Positions 8,369 through 17,196 of a DNA stretch of 64,000 nt are shown here, piece after piece. Origin of the DNA: Leptotrichia sp. oral taxon 223 (GTDB lineage: Bacteria > Fusobacteriota > Fusobacteriia > Fusobacteriales > Leptotrichiaceae); NCBI RefSeq assembly GCF_013394795.1, contig NZ_JABXYU010000004.1:62001-126000 (forward strand), written 5' to 3'. A model generated the notes under the pieces. That model had not been told where the DNA came from and did no database searches. It saw only the letters and a program-made list of their open reading frames with translations. The position numbers and the translations under genes were made by a program. Position 1 is the stretch's first letter; every line of letters begins with the position of its first letter.

Positions 8369-9736
8369 CTAATTAACTAGATTATTTATCCACTTTTTAC
8401 TCTTTAATCTCCATATACATGGAAATATTTTTATAACTTCATCACTGCACGAAAGTAGATATACAATTACAACTGGAAATCCTAAATGTAATCCAGAAAA
8501 ATATGTTATTGGAATTGCAATGAGCCAAAGCGGAATCAAGTCCACAAACATTGTCCAGAGCGTATCCCCTCCCGAACGTAAAATTCCAACTAACAGCTGC
8601 AAGCTAATTGCCTTTATAAAAATTACAAATACTTCTGCCTTTACAATCTCTTTTGCTAATGGATAACTTTTTTCGTTTACATGAACTAAAATTAATGGAC
8701 TAAAAATAAATACAATTACTCCAATGATAATCCCCAAGATAACAGCCACTTTTAATAAAATTATCGAATAATCATAAGCGTTTTCTTCCCTTCCAGCACC
8801 AATTTCATTACCTATTATAGCAGAAGTTGCACTAGAAAGTCCAAATAATAATGTCAATATCAAACTACTAATTGATTTTACAACCTGAACTGCAGCTGCA
8901 AAATTTGTTCCCATTCTTCCAAAAATCATTACATACGTACTTGCTCCAACTACCCATAATATTTCATGAATAAACACAGGGAGCGATATTTTCATAACTT
9001 TTATAAAAAATTCCATTGACAAATCAAATAATTCATTTATTTTCCCTGCAATTGGCAATTTTAATTTATAAATTATATAAATAATATAAAAAGTGCTTAT
9101 AATTCTTGCAATAACTGTTGCAACCGCAGCACCACGTACTCCCATCGCAGGAAATCCAAAATGTCCAAAAATCAACATATAATTTATGGCTACATTTATT
9201 AAAAGCCCAATTACACTTGAATAAAACGAATATTTAGTTTTCCCTATTGCACGAAGCTGCATATTAAAGGCAAAGCCAACCCCCACAAGTGGATAAGTCC
9301 ACGCTGCTATCCGTAAATATGAAGCCCCTATTTCTATAACTTTTTTATCATTTGTAAATACTGAAATTACAAGTTTTGGGGTAAATAACCCTGCAAAAAG
9401 AAATAACAATGAAAACAAAAATCCAACGATTATCGTTATTCCAAGACATTTCTTCAAATTCTTGTAATCCTTATTCCCAAAATACTGTGCCGCCAAAATT
9501 CCACCGCCACTATTCATCCCAAAAATCGATGTCATAAAAATCATAAATATCTGATTTGCAAATCCCAATCCTGCAACAGCAGCTGTTCCCAGTCCAAGTG
9601 CCACAATCTCTTTCCCCACCATAAACACATCCACAAAGTTCATAAGTGAGTAAACCATATTTTCAATTGCCACAGGCAGCCCAACATTAATCACCTTTTT
9701 ATAAACCAACTTCCTATTTAATACTTTTTCTTTCAT
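8369..9736 (-). CDS. MATE family multidrug/toxin efflux transporter
   Basis: A 455-residue integral membrane protein with about twelve hydrophobic segments in two similar halves, the MATE arrangement. Family-typical stretches include GLPVAIENMVYSLMNFVDVF near the N-terminus and NEIGAGREENAYDYS after the central hinge. It exports cationic drugs or metabolites in exchange for Na+ or H+. An AAAGGGA site precedes the ATG. It follows the endonuclease-like gene by 57 bases and may be co-transcribed with it. Substrate not predictable. Confidence 0.88.
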   Translation of the reverse strand: MKEKVLNRKLVYKKVINVGLPVAIENMVYSLMNFVDVFMVGKEIVALGLGTAAVAGLGFANQIFMIFMTSIFGMNSGGGILAAQYFGNKDYKNLKKCLGITIIVGFLFSLLFLFAGLFTPKLVISVFTNDKKVIEIGASYLRIAAWTYPLVGVGFAFNMQLRAIGKTKYSFYSSVIGLLINVAINYMLIFGHFGFPAMGVRGAAVATVIARIISTFYIIYIIYKLKLPIAGKINELFDLSMEFFIKVMKISLPVFIHEILWVVGASTYVMIFGRMGTNFAAAVQVVKSISSLILTLLFGLSSATSAIIGNEIGAGREENAYDYSIILLKVAVILGIIIGVIVFIFSPLILVHVNEKSYPLAKEIVKAEVFVIFIKAISLQLLVGILRSGGDTLWTMFVDLIPLWLIAIPITYFSGLHLGFPVVIVYLLSCSDEVIKIFPCIWRLKSKKWINNLVN

Positions 9737-9793
9737 TTATTCCCTTTCTTTTTTATTAAATCTATTCAATAAATTTATATTATATGCAAATAT

Positions 9794-10675
9794 TCAATCC
9801 AAATCTTCTGTTACTGAATATTCTGAAAAAATTAACAGATGATCTGATACATATTTTTTTATTATAGCATAATTATTGTTTTTTATGAAGTTATAAACTC
9901 CAAAATTTCCAGTAAATTCTTTTGTTTTTTCAAAATTTATAAAAAAATTGTCATAGGAGCTTACAAGCTTGCTATCTGAAAGTGTAGTTAAATTTTCTTC
10001 AGGATTTAAAATGTACTTGACATTATGTTTATCCGCTATGTTCTTAAAAGCCATATTGTCAGCAGGCATATTGAAATCTCCAGCAATAATTATATCATCT
10101 TCGTCTGTCAATTTAGAAAAATACTCATAGACGTTGACATAATTTGCCGCCTCAAGCAGCCTCTGCTTTTCTTTATCCCCAAAAACCGAATGTGCGATAA
10201 CATACACAAAATCAAAATTTCCAGCCTTAAAATAAACACCATATGGCTCTCTCATAAACTCAGTCTCATCCTTTTCCTTATAAAATCCAAGCCCTCTCGC
10301 TTCAGAAAATTTACTTCTTCTATAAATAAATGCGTAATATTCCCGATAATTCTCACTTCCTACAGAATTTTCCGAAATAATGTAATCCCACTTCTCCTTC
10401 GTCAACTTTTCCAAATACGCTTGCGTTTTTTTTACCCCCTTCTCGTTCATAACTTCTTCCAGTCCAATTAAGTCAAATTTTGCTAAAATTTGTGCAAACG
10501 TCCGATAATCTTTTTGCTTTTCTCCAAGCCGTAACGCATTGAATGATGCAACTAAAATTGTATTTTCATCCTTATTTATCCCAATTTCCTCATTTATTTC
10601 CCCTTTTTTTAAGCAAGAAAATATTCCAAGAATTAAAAATACAAAAATTAACCTTCTTATTGTTCTATTTTTCAT
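9794..10675 (-). CDS. Endonuclease/exonuclease/phosphatase-family lipoprotein
   Basis: About 293 residues with a lipoprotein signal ending in GIFSC (Cys21). The mature part follows the DNase I-like fold: ASFNALRLG, then DLIGLEEV (metal-binding Glu), AHSVF, GDFNMPADN (catalytic Asp and Asn) and SDHLLIF (catalytic Asp-His). The set of metal and catalytic residues looks complete, so an active phosphodiesterase or nuclease outside the cytoplasm is likely. The ATG at 10675 is preceded by AGGGG nine bases away; the open frame continues three codons to a TTG. Whether it cuts DNA or a phospho-lipid cannot be told. Confidence 0.82.
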   Translation of the reverse strand: MKNRTIRRLIFVFLILGIFSCLKKGEINEEIGINKDENTILVASFNALRLGEKQKDYRTFAQILAKFDLIGLEEVMNEKGVKKTQAYLEKLTKEKWDYIISENSVGSENYREYYAFIYRRSKFSEARGLGFYKEKDETEFMREPYGVYFKAGNFDFVYVIAHSVFGDKEKQRLLEAANYVNVYEYFSKLTDEDDIIIAGDFNMPADNMAFKNIADKHNVKYILNPEENLTTLSDSKLVSSYDNFFINFEKTKEFTGNFGVYNFIKNNNYAIIKKYVSDHLLIFSEYSVTEDLD

Positions 10676-10696
10676 CTCAATCAACCCCTTGATTTT

Positions 10697-11734
10697 TTAT
10701 TTTTCTATCCTAAATTCAATATTATTCATAACGCACCATTTTGGTATTTCCTCCAAAATCTCCAAAAACTTCTCCCGTTCCCTCTTAACCAATTCATAAT
10801 CCACTAATTTTGTAAAAGCTATACTAAAATTACAACGTATTTCTGCTCTTTTTTTAAATATTCTAAATTCTAAATTATATTTGCTTACTTCATATACAGC
10901 CATGCTCGTAATTTCCTCAACTTTTATCCTATTAATATCACTCCCTGTATTTATAACTATTTTATCCTGATAAAAAGTTATACTGTAAATCATTACTTCC
11001 AGCTTTTTTCTCAAATTATTTTTGTTAATAAAAAATTTTATAATTATTATAAAAAAAATCAACATTACTATAACTGGATTTAAAAATTTTATAAATGCAA
11101 GAACTGCTAATGTCAAAGCATAGTAAAACACTTCCGTAAAAGATATATTCAAAAAATTTAAAACTCTGGAATTCTTTTTAAAATCATCTAAAAGCTCATC
11201 TTTTCTAATTTTAAAAACCTTTTTTTCATAATTTGATAAAAATTCTCCTCGTGCTTCACTGTCTTCTATCCGCTCATCATATTTCTCCTGAAGTTTTTCT
11301 CTGCTCATTTTTCTTGAATCATAATTCCAAATCCACTCATTTACCAATTCATCCTTCATATGAAACTTCTGCTCATCTAAAATCAGTCTTTTTGTTTTCA
11401 AACTTTCGATATAATCCGCCAGCTTTTTGAATTCATAATTATCCAGTTCACTTACATCTATTTCTTTTCCATCTAAAAATTTCAATTTTTTATATTTTAT
11501 TAACTCTTTATACTTATTTTTATCTCTAATTTTATAATTTGGTTCTGGTGTGATAATTTCCAAAAAAAGACTAAGTCCTTCTTTATTTACATACTCTGTT
11601 TCAATAACTCTTTTATCAAATTTTTCAACATAAATAGCTTCTTTCAAATCATCATCTTCAAAATAATAAATTATTTCATTTTTTATTACAATTTTCTTTT
11701 CAAAAAATGACTTTTCATAAACTTCTGTGTTCAT
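10697..11734 (-). CDS. Uncharacterised membrane-anchored protein
   Basis: A 345-residue protein I do not recognise. The first 190 residues are charged and soluble-looking. Residues about 200-240 form two closely spaced hydrophobic segments (one reads NPVIVMLIFFIIIIKFFI). The last 100 residues are beta-rich, with NTGSDINRIKVEEI, and may form a small PH-like domain behind the membrane hairpin. The gene sits 13 bases from the endonuclease-like gene and 19 bases from the next upstream gene, which also has a two-part membrane-plus-beta layout. The two probably work together. Confidence 0.55.
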   Translation of the reverse strand: MNTEVYEKSFFEKKIVIKNEIIYYFEDDDLKEAIYVEKFDKRVIETEYVNKEGLSLFLEIITPEPNYKIRDKNKYKELIKYKKLKFLDGKEIDVSELDNYEFKKLADYIESLKTKRLILDEQKFHMKDELVNEWIWNYDSRKMSREKLQEKYDERIEDSEARGEFLSNYEKKVFKIRKDELLDDFKKNSRVLNFLNISFTEVFYYALTLAVLAFIKFLNPVIVMLIFFIIIIKFFINKNNLRKKLEVMIYSITFYQDKIVINTGSDINRIKVEEITSMAVYEVSKYNLEFRIFKKRAEIRCNFSIAFTKLVDYELVKREREKFLEILEEIPKWCVMNNIEFRIEK

Positions 11735-11753
11735 TTTGCCTATCTTTCACAAT

Positions 11754-12386
11754 CTAAAATTTAAATTCCAAAACAATACTCTCACTAAGTATTTCCCTCA
11801 ATTTTTCCTTGTCCTCAAAACTCAACCAATCCGTACTTTCCTGTAAAACCATTCGCCTTCCAAAATATTTTACTTTTTTAAAAGCTCTTAAAACTTCAAC
11901 TATAACAGTTCTTCTAGGATGCCTCCCTGCAAATCTTTCATATGAAACTTCCTCCAAAACGACTTCCTTTTCCATAAAGTTCAAATTAGCTTTCCTTATC
12001 CCAAATTCATAAAATTTTACATTTTTATCCTCAACAACTATTTTTATCATATAATAATAAGAAATGTATAAAACTAAATAACTAAATATAAAAATAATTA
12101 TCTGAATCTTGTTAAAAAAAACACCATAATTAAACATTGCCGCCATCGCAAAAATATTACTTTCTATTATTTGAGCCTTTCTCTTTAGAACTTCAAAAAG
12201 CAATATAAATATTGCACTTAAAATTGGAAAAATAATAATTTTTAAGTGAATCGAACTTTCATTTACTGGGAAATTTTGAATATTTGGAACAAACATCCAT
12301 AAACATAAAATCACTATAAAAATAAATACTTTTATGAGTTTTCTTTTCAAAATTTTAAAATCTGTCTTAAATACAATTTTTTCCAT
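11754..12386 (-). CDS. Uncharacterised membrane protein
   Basis: A 210-residue protein with about four hydrophobic segments in the first 125 residues, followed by a soluble C-terminal domain containing FAGRHPRRTVIVEVLRAFK and WLSFEDKEKLREIL. The layout resembles small YcxB-like membrane proteins, but I cannot confirm the family. An AAAGGAAAAATGTG sequence gives a good ribosome site. It is the first of a tight pair with the 345-residue protein downstream. Confidence 0.5.
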   Translation of the reverse strand: MEKIVFKTDFKILKRKLIKVFIFIVILCLWMFVPNIQNFPVNESSIHLKIIIFPILSAIFILLFEVLKRKAQIIESNIFAMAAMFNYGVFFNKIQIIIFIFSYLVLYISYYYMIKIVVEDKNVKFYEFGIRKANLNFMEKEVVLEEVSYERFAGRHPRRTVIVEVLRAFKKVKYFGRRMVLQESTDWLSFEDKEKLREILSESIVLEFKF

Positions 12387-12449
12387 TCACATTTTTCCTT
12401 TCTAAACATTTCAATATTTATTTACTTTTATTTTTATTCTATATTTTAA

Positions 12450-12758
12450 CTATCTTCTCAACATCTTCGCCGCAATTTCCACCATTCTAATTGCCAACTC
12501 ATGATTTTCCCCAAATAAATCATAAGCCCCGTCTTCACTTAAAACTCCACATTTCAAGTCTTGTGGCAAAACACCATTATTAAAGTCTTCTACATCTAAA
12601 AACCAGTTTTCGCTGCTGTAATATTCATCCAACTTTTTATAATCCGCCAAATTTTCTTCCAGCTTATCTAGCACTGCATCCAGTTCCTTAAAAATATCTG
12701 CTGATTTATCCATAATTCTTTCCATTTCTTCAACTCTTTTTATTTTATCATTTTTCAT
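12450..12758 (-). CDS. DUF4298-like small acidic protein
   Basis: A 102-residue acidic protein. Its sequence order (helical EEMERIMDKSADIFKELDAVLDKL, then YYSSENWFLDVEDFNNG, then LPQDLKCGVLSEDGAYDL and a final ELAIRMVEIA) matches my recollection of the DUF4298 family, whose function is unknown. I place the start at the ATG at 12758, which has GAGGAAAATTTT before it. The open frame continues to 12815, but that part lies inside the terminator of the upstream efp gene. Confidence 0.7.
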   Translation of the reverse strand: MKNDKIKRVEEMERIMDKSADIFKELDAVLDKLEENLADYKKLDEYYSSENWFLDVEDFNNGVLPQDLKCGVLSEDGAYDLFGENHELAIRMVEIAAKMLRR

Positions 12759-12813
12759 AAAATTTTCCTCTTTTCCATAGTTTAATTTACATTTAATTTT
12801 ATCGTATTTTTTC

Positions 12814-12840
12814 AAAAAAAGCTACCGTTTTCCGATAGCT
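12814..12840 (-). terminator. Rho-independent terminator of efp
   Basis: On the minus strand AGCTATCG (12840-12833) pairs with CGGTAGCT (12827-12820) with one G-T wobble. It has a 5-base loop and a run of seven T. It lies 38 bases after the efp stop. Confidence 0.85.
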
Positions 12841-12878
12841 GTATTTTTTATTATTATAATCCTGATTTTAAATCATTA

Positions 12879-13451
12879 TTAATTTGCTCTTTCGATGTAC
12901 TCACCAGTTCTTGTGTCAATTTTGATTTTATCTCCAATTGCTATGAACAGAGGCACTTGCAATTCATACCCTGTTGATACAGTTGCTGGTTTTGTTGCAC
13001 GTCCAATTGTATCTCCTTTTAGTCCCGGCTCTGTATAAGTTACTTCTCTAACTACAGTATTTGGCAATTCTACACCAACTGGAGTACCTTCATACATCAA
13101 TACCTGAATAATCATTTCTTCTTCCAGGAAATTTATCGCATCTCCTAAATCTTCAGCTGATAAACTAATTTGCTCAAAAGATTCCTGATCCATGAAATTG
13201 TATTCACCATCAATTTCATATAAAAACTGCATTTGATTTCTGTCAAGAATAATATCATCCATAAGTTCAGTTGCCAAAACTGTAATTTCCTGAATTTTCC
13301 CTGAGATTAACTCTTTTGTCTTAAATTTTACTTCTGCCGCTCTTTGTCTTTTTCCTGATGTTGATTGATGTCTTTCAGCTTTTAGTATTAAATATGGGAT
13401 GTTGTCCTTTCTGTATGTACTTCCTTGTCTTAATTCTGCTGCTGGTTTCAT
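12879..13451 (-). CDS. efp: Translation elongation factor P
   Basis: A 190-residue EF-P with the standard three beta domains. It helps ribosomes through polyproline stretches. Position 34, modified in other bacteria, is Lys in the loop TSGKRQ. The loop differs from the common PGKGGA type and has Arg directly after the Lys. The middle and C-terminal domains (EEEMIIQVLMYEGTPVGVEL, then LKGDTIGRATKPATVSTG) are typical. A strong TAGGAGG site precedes the ATG. Monocistronic, with its own terminator. No EF-P modification gene is seen nearby. Confidence 0.96.
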   Translation of the reverse strand: MKPAAELRQGSTYRKDNIPYLILKAERHQSTSGKRQRAAEVKFKTKELISGKIQEITVLATELMDDIILDRNQMQFLYEIDGEYNFMDQESFEQISLSAEDLGDAINFLEEEMIIQVLMYEGTPVGVELPNTVVREVTYTEPGLKGDTIGRATKPATVSTGYELQVPLFIAIGDKIKIDTRTGEYIERAN

Positions 13452-13543
13452 TAATTTTTTCCTCCTAAATTTTTACTTTCTATTTATTTTTTATATGGCT
13501 TACAAGTTTAGCTTTAAAGCCATTTTACTATAAAACAATTTTT

Positions 13544-14305
13544 TTAATATTTTATCAAATAAGTTGCTGTTACAACTAATCTCAACTTTTTATAAATTTG
13601 ATTGTTTTCGTTTTCATTTATTCTTTTCACATCTTCCATATCTTCCAATATTTCAAATTGTCCTTGACTCATATTTTTTAGCCCGCCAATTTCATTGTTA
13701 TTTACTTTTAGCATTTCAATCGCTCTTATTTCAGCATTTCTTGAAGCATCGACAATCAAATCTCTTTTGTATCTTTCGATATTTGTTATAAAATATTCAG
13801 GCATATTTATTTCTATATTATTATTTTTCAATTTCAGTTCCGATAATTTTTCATAAAATTCTTCTGCCTTGTCAATATTTTTTGTAACAATCGAAATAGT
13901 TTCAATTCCGTCATAGTCTGAAATTTTTACAATTGGCGCAGCTGTTGCGGAATTTTCAGCCGGCTGTCTTGCACTTAACGAATTTTCCAAATAGTTTGGT
14001 TGAATACGTAAATTTCCAACGCTGTATTCATTCCCATCAATTTTCAGATTTTTAATTAAATCAATTACCAATTTTTCCCTTTCTGAAACTTCTTTCTTTA
14101 ATTCATCAAGATTATTAGATTTTTGGGAAATAACTATATTTATAAGTGCCTTGTCCGCTTTAATTCTACGCTCAGCAACTCCCTTTACCGTAATTCTGTT
14201 TTCATCCTTATTGGCTCTATTCATCGCATTTGAAATCAGTGCCGAAGATATGATTAATCCAAAGGACAATATTATAGGAATTATTATAAATTGTATCTTT
14301 TTCAA
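13544..14305 (-). CDS. SIMPL domain (DUF541) envelope protein
   Basis: A 253-residue protein with an N-terminal hydrophobic signal or anchor (residues 5-26), then a SIMPL domain beginning ITVKGVAERRIKADKA. It also has VGNLRIQPNY and a central EISIVTKNIDKAEEFYE-like region. The family is periplasmic or membrane-anchored and poorly understood. It starts with TTG at 14305, strongly supported by AAAGGAG seven bases upstream. Transcribed alone; downstream is efp. Confidence 0.85.
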   Translation of the reverse strand: MKKIQFIIIPIILSFGLIISSALISNAMNRANKDENRITVKGVAERRIKADKALINIVISQKSNNLDELKKEVSEREKLVIDLIKNLKIDGNEYSVGNLRIQPNYLENSLSARQPAENSATAAPIVKISDYDGIETISIVTKNIDKAEEFYEKLSELKLKNNNIEINMPEYFITNIERYKRDLIVDASRNAEIRAIEMLKVNNNEIGGLKNMSQGQFEILEDMEDVKRINENENNQIYKKLRLVVTATYLIKY

Positions 14306-14462
14306 TTTTTACTCCTTTACTGAACTTTTTATAACCAGTTATAGTATTCAAGTATTTACAATTATGATTTATCTACACAAAAGTCCTATCAAATTATAGA
14401 TTATTTTAATAAAAAAGTCAATTAGTATCCTAAATTTTTTTACTTTTTCTTGTTAAAATTTA

Positions 14463-14502
14463 CAAAAAAATAAAACAGGGGTAATAAATTTACTACTCCT
14501 GT
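14463..14502 (-). terminator. Rho-independent terminator after the coiled-coil membrane protein gene
   Basis: On the minus strand ACAGGAGTAGTAAA (14502-14489) pairs with TTTATTACCCCTGT (14488-14475) with few mismatches, and is followed by TTTATTTTTTT. It begins 10 bases after the stop. Confidence 0.8.
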
Positions 14503-14511
14503 GTCAAATAA

Positions 14512-15345
14512 TTAGTTGCTTTTTTTATACATCAGCCAGCCGTTAAAATATAAAAACATGCTGTCCCGTCCATTTATTCTTGTAAGTTGTCCATTTTCCA
14601 GATACCATTTATCTCTATTCATCACTGAGTCGTAGTTTTTTTCTTCTGCTAAGCTAACTGTTACTGTTACAGGCCCAGTATGCTTTACCGAACTTCCGCT
14701 GTTAATTACGCAGTCTTGAAACGAAATATCAGCCATATACCCATGCTCTGCATATGAATCTTCAACTGTATCAGTATCAAATGCTGATTCAGCAGGATTT
14801 GGATTTACACAATAACTTCCTTTTTTTACTGTTACTGGACTTTGCACAATTAATTTCCCGCCTGATTTCTGAGCTTCACTGTTTACATCCGTTTTTGGTT
14901 CTGTTACTGGTGACTTAACAGCTGTCTCTGAAGGCTTCTGTTCTGCTGTCTGAGTGCTTTGAGGGGTTACAGCAGGAATATTCTGGTTTTGTGACACCGC
15001 TGCCATTTCTTTTTTCAAATTTTCCTTTTTCTTCTTATTTTGATTCTTCAAATAAAAGATTCCAGATCCAATAACAACAATTACTATTGCAACTGCCGCC
15101 GCCAAAATTGTAGTCATTCTGTTTGAAATATATTTTTCTTCTGTTATTTCTTCTTCAGAATCTTCTTCTGGCTGTTCAGATATTTTTTCCTGTTTTTCAG
15201 GTTGTCCTCCCAAACCTCCAAATACTGTCCTTTCGAGCTCTTCCTTCTGTCTTTGCAAATCTCTAATTTCCTTTTGGCGTTTTAATTCTTCTATTTCTCT
15301 TTCTAACTGCTCTTTTGCATTTTCATCAAATTGGTTATCACCCAT
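14512..15345 (-). CDS. Single-pass membrane protein with coiled-coil N-terminus (paralogue of the upstream gene)
   Basis: A 277-residue protein. Residues 1-42 form a charged coiled coil (EQLEREIEELKRQKEIRDLQ), 43-75 are acidic linker, and about 78-102 are one membrane span ending VVIGSGIFYLKNQ. The outside part begins with a Gln/Thr/Pro-rich linker and ends in a compact domain with CVNPNP and two further Cys-containing stretches. The first 100 residues closely match the protein encoded 70 bases upstream, while the exported domains differ. No enzyme motif. Likely a paired envelope sensor or anchor of unknown role. Confidence 0.65.
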   Translation of the reverse strand: MGDNQFDENAKEQLEREIEELKRQKEIRDLQRQKEELERTVFGGLGGQPEKQEKISEQPEEDSEEEITEEKYISNRMTTILAAAVAIVIVVIGSGIFYLKNQNKKKKENLKKEMAAVSQNQNIPAVTPQSTQTAEQKPSETAVKSPVTEPKTDVNSEAQKSGGKLIVQSPVTVKKGSYCVNPNPAESAFDTDTVEDSYAEHGYMADISFQDCVINSGSSVKHTGPVTVTVSLAEEKNYDSVMNRDKWYLENGQLTRINGRDSMFLYFNGWLMYKKSN

Positions 15346-15414
15346 AATGCCCTCCTAAAAATCAGCAATATTATTTAACAGTAAAAATTATACCGTGAAA
15401 ATGATATTATATAA

Positions 15415-16299
15415 CTATTTTTCTAAATTAAATTTCATTATTTTTTGAAGTTGCAAACTTCCTTCATCAGACAATGTCCATTCTCCATTTACTTTTGTAT
15501 ACACCATATCAAATGTTTCCTCCAAATATTTTAAATCCGGACTACTCACTTTATGGTCAATTAATTCCTTCATCCATTTCTCAATTGTCTGCTCAACTAT
15601 TTCATCTGATTTTCCTTTTAATTGCTCTGCATTATTAGAAACTTTTTCATTCAGAAGTTCTTGAATATCTGATAAATCTGGATACTTCATAGTTACATTT
15701 AAAGTAACTTTATCCTGAATTTCAGTTGTATTGTTTATTTTATAAGTAACTTTTTTAATTGCTCCAGTAAATAACTCCAACGTTTTAACGTCTTTTGCAT
15801 TAGAGTTCATTGATGAATAATCCCCGCCTTGTAGATAGTTCATTGCTTCCTTAAATATAGTTTCAGACGCTTCCTTGCCGCTCATTTCGTCTGTTTTCAC
15901 TTGCGGAGTTGTCACGCTTGTCATATTCTGTCCATTGAATATTTCTGACACTGAATTTTTCCCAAAGTTATCTTTTTTCCTTTCCTTTTGTGCATTCAGA
16001 TAGAAAATCCCTGAACCTATAACAACAATAAACAATGCTGCTGCAGCTGACAAAATTGCAGTTTTCCTATTTGAAAAAAAGTTTGTTCCCTTTTTTGAAT
16101 TTTCCTCATTTTTTTCAAATCTCTCTTTTTCTTTTTCCTCTTTTTTCTCCGCCGTACTTCCTCCTACACTGCTAGACATAGTTTTTTCCAGCTCTTCCTT
16201 CTGTCTTTGTAAATCTCTAATTTCCTTCTGGCGTTTTAATTCCTGTATTTCTTTTTCCAATTGCTCCTTTGACTCTTCATTAAATTTATTATTATCCAT
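15415..16299 (-). CDS. Single-pass membrane protein with coiled-coil N-terminus and DUF4878/5105-like exported domain
   Basis: A 294-residue protein with the same opening module as its neighbour: coiled coil (EQLEKEIQELKRQKEIRDLQ), acidic linker, then a membrane span about residues 84-106 ending VVIGSGIFYLNAQ. The exported part (residues 145-294) has ASETIFKEAMNYLQGGDYSS followed by a VTYKINNTTEIQDKVTLNV strand set and a final VNGEWTLSDE. This is the layout of small lipoprotein-like DUF4878/DUF5105 domains. A strong AGGAGGGA site precedes the ATG. First gene of the pair. Confidence 0.65.
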   Translation of the reverse strand: MDNNKFNEESKEQLEKEIQELKRQKEIRDLQRQKEELEKTMSSSVGGSTAEKKEEKEKERFEKNEENSKKGTNFFSNRKTAILSAAAALFIVVIGSGIFYLNAQKERKKDNFGKNSVSEIFNGQNMTSVTTPQVKTDEMSGKEASETIFKEAMNYLQGGDYSSMNSNAKDVKTLELFTGAIKKVTYKINNTTEIQDKVTLNVTMKYPDLSDIQELLNEKVSNNAEQLKGKSDEIVEQTIEKWMKELIDHKVSSPDLKYLEETFDMVYTKVNGEWTLSDEGSLQLQKIMKFNLEK

Positions 16300-16466
16300 A
16301 ATATATCCCTCCTAAAAAAATAACACTTATCTTTTACAGTAAATATTATACCATAATAAATTTGAAAAATCAACAAATTTTAACAGAATTTTTTTTACTG
16401 TGATTTTTTTTAGTTATGATAATTTAAACAATAATATTTTACATCCTTTGCATATGTAATAATGAC

Positions 16467-17135
16467 TTAGTCATATTTGTAGTTATCAAACAGACTTAAT
16501 TTATTATCTTTCCCCCATTTTTCGGGATTTTTACTCCATTCCAAAGCTATTTGCGCTTCATTTTGTGTCAAATAATTTGTCTGAGCCAATAATTTTATTA
16601 AAACATCAAAATTTGAAAGTGAACTGAATTTGCAATTATATTTTTCATAATTTTCCCTTGCGCTGTCAAATCCGTAAGAAAAGATTGATTTTACTTCCAG
16701 CTCCTTCACTTCTTCCTTTTGAAGCACATCAACTGCAATAAGGCTGCTTTTCCCTGTTGTTATCAAATCTTCAATTACAACGACTTTCTTCCCTTTGACT
16801 TCCGCACCTTCAATCTGCTTTCCTGCACCATGATCTTTTGGCTTGTTTCTCACATATGCAAGAGGTTTTTTCATTCTGTCGGCAATAAATGCAGCCCAAG
16901 GAATTCCCGCTGTTGCCACTCCCACAATCACATCCGCATCCTTGTCAATTCTTTCAACAAATGCCTCCACAATCGTATCCCTCTCATCTGAAAATCCTAA
17001 CACATAACGATTATCACAGTAAATAGGACTTTTTATTCCAGACGCAAATGTAAAAGGCTCTCCTACACTGATTTTCACTGCCTTCACATCAAACAATGCC
17101 TTTGCCACTTTTTCTTCCAATGTTAAATTCGACAT
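16467..17135 (-). CDS. pyrE: Orotate phosphoribosyltransferase
   Basis: About 222 residues. It transfers phosphoribosyl from PRPP to orotate, giving orotidine 5'-phosphate. It shows the PRPP-binding loop VVVIEDLITTGKSS, the flexible-loop segment RNKPKDHGAGKQIEG and an N-terminal FTFASGIKSPIYCDNR. The start is the ATG at 17135 with GAAAGGA before it; five extra codons upstream are open. Last pyr gene in the cluster, 61 bases after pyrC. Confidence 0.96.
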   Translation of the reverse strand: MSNLTLEEKVAKALFDVKAVKISVGEPFTFASGIKSPIYCDNRYVLGFSDERDTIVEAFVERIDKDADVIVGVATAGIPWAAFIADRMKKPLAYVRNKPKDHGAGKQIEGAEVKGKKVVVIEDLITTGKSSLIAVDVLQKEEVKELEVKSIFSYGFDSARENYEKYNCKFSSLSNFDVLIKLLAQTNYLTQNEAQIALEWSKNPEKWGKDNKLSLFDNYKYD

Positions 17136-17196
17136 TTTATTTCCTTTCATCCTTCAAATTTTGATTTTTACTTTTTACAATGTAATTTTTTTAAAC

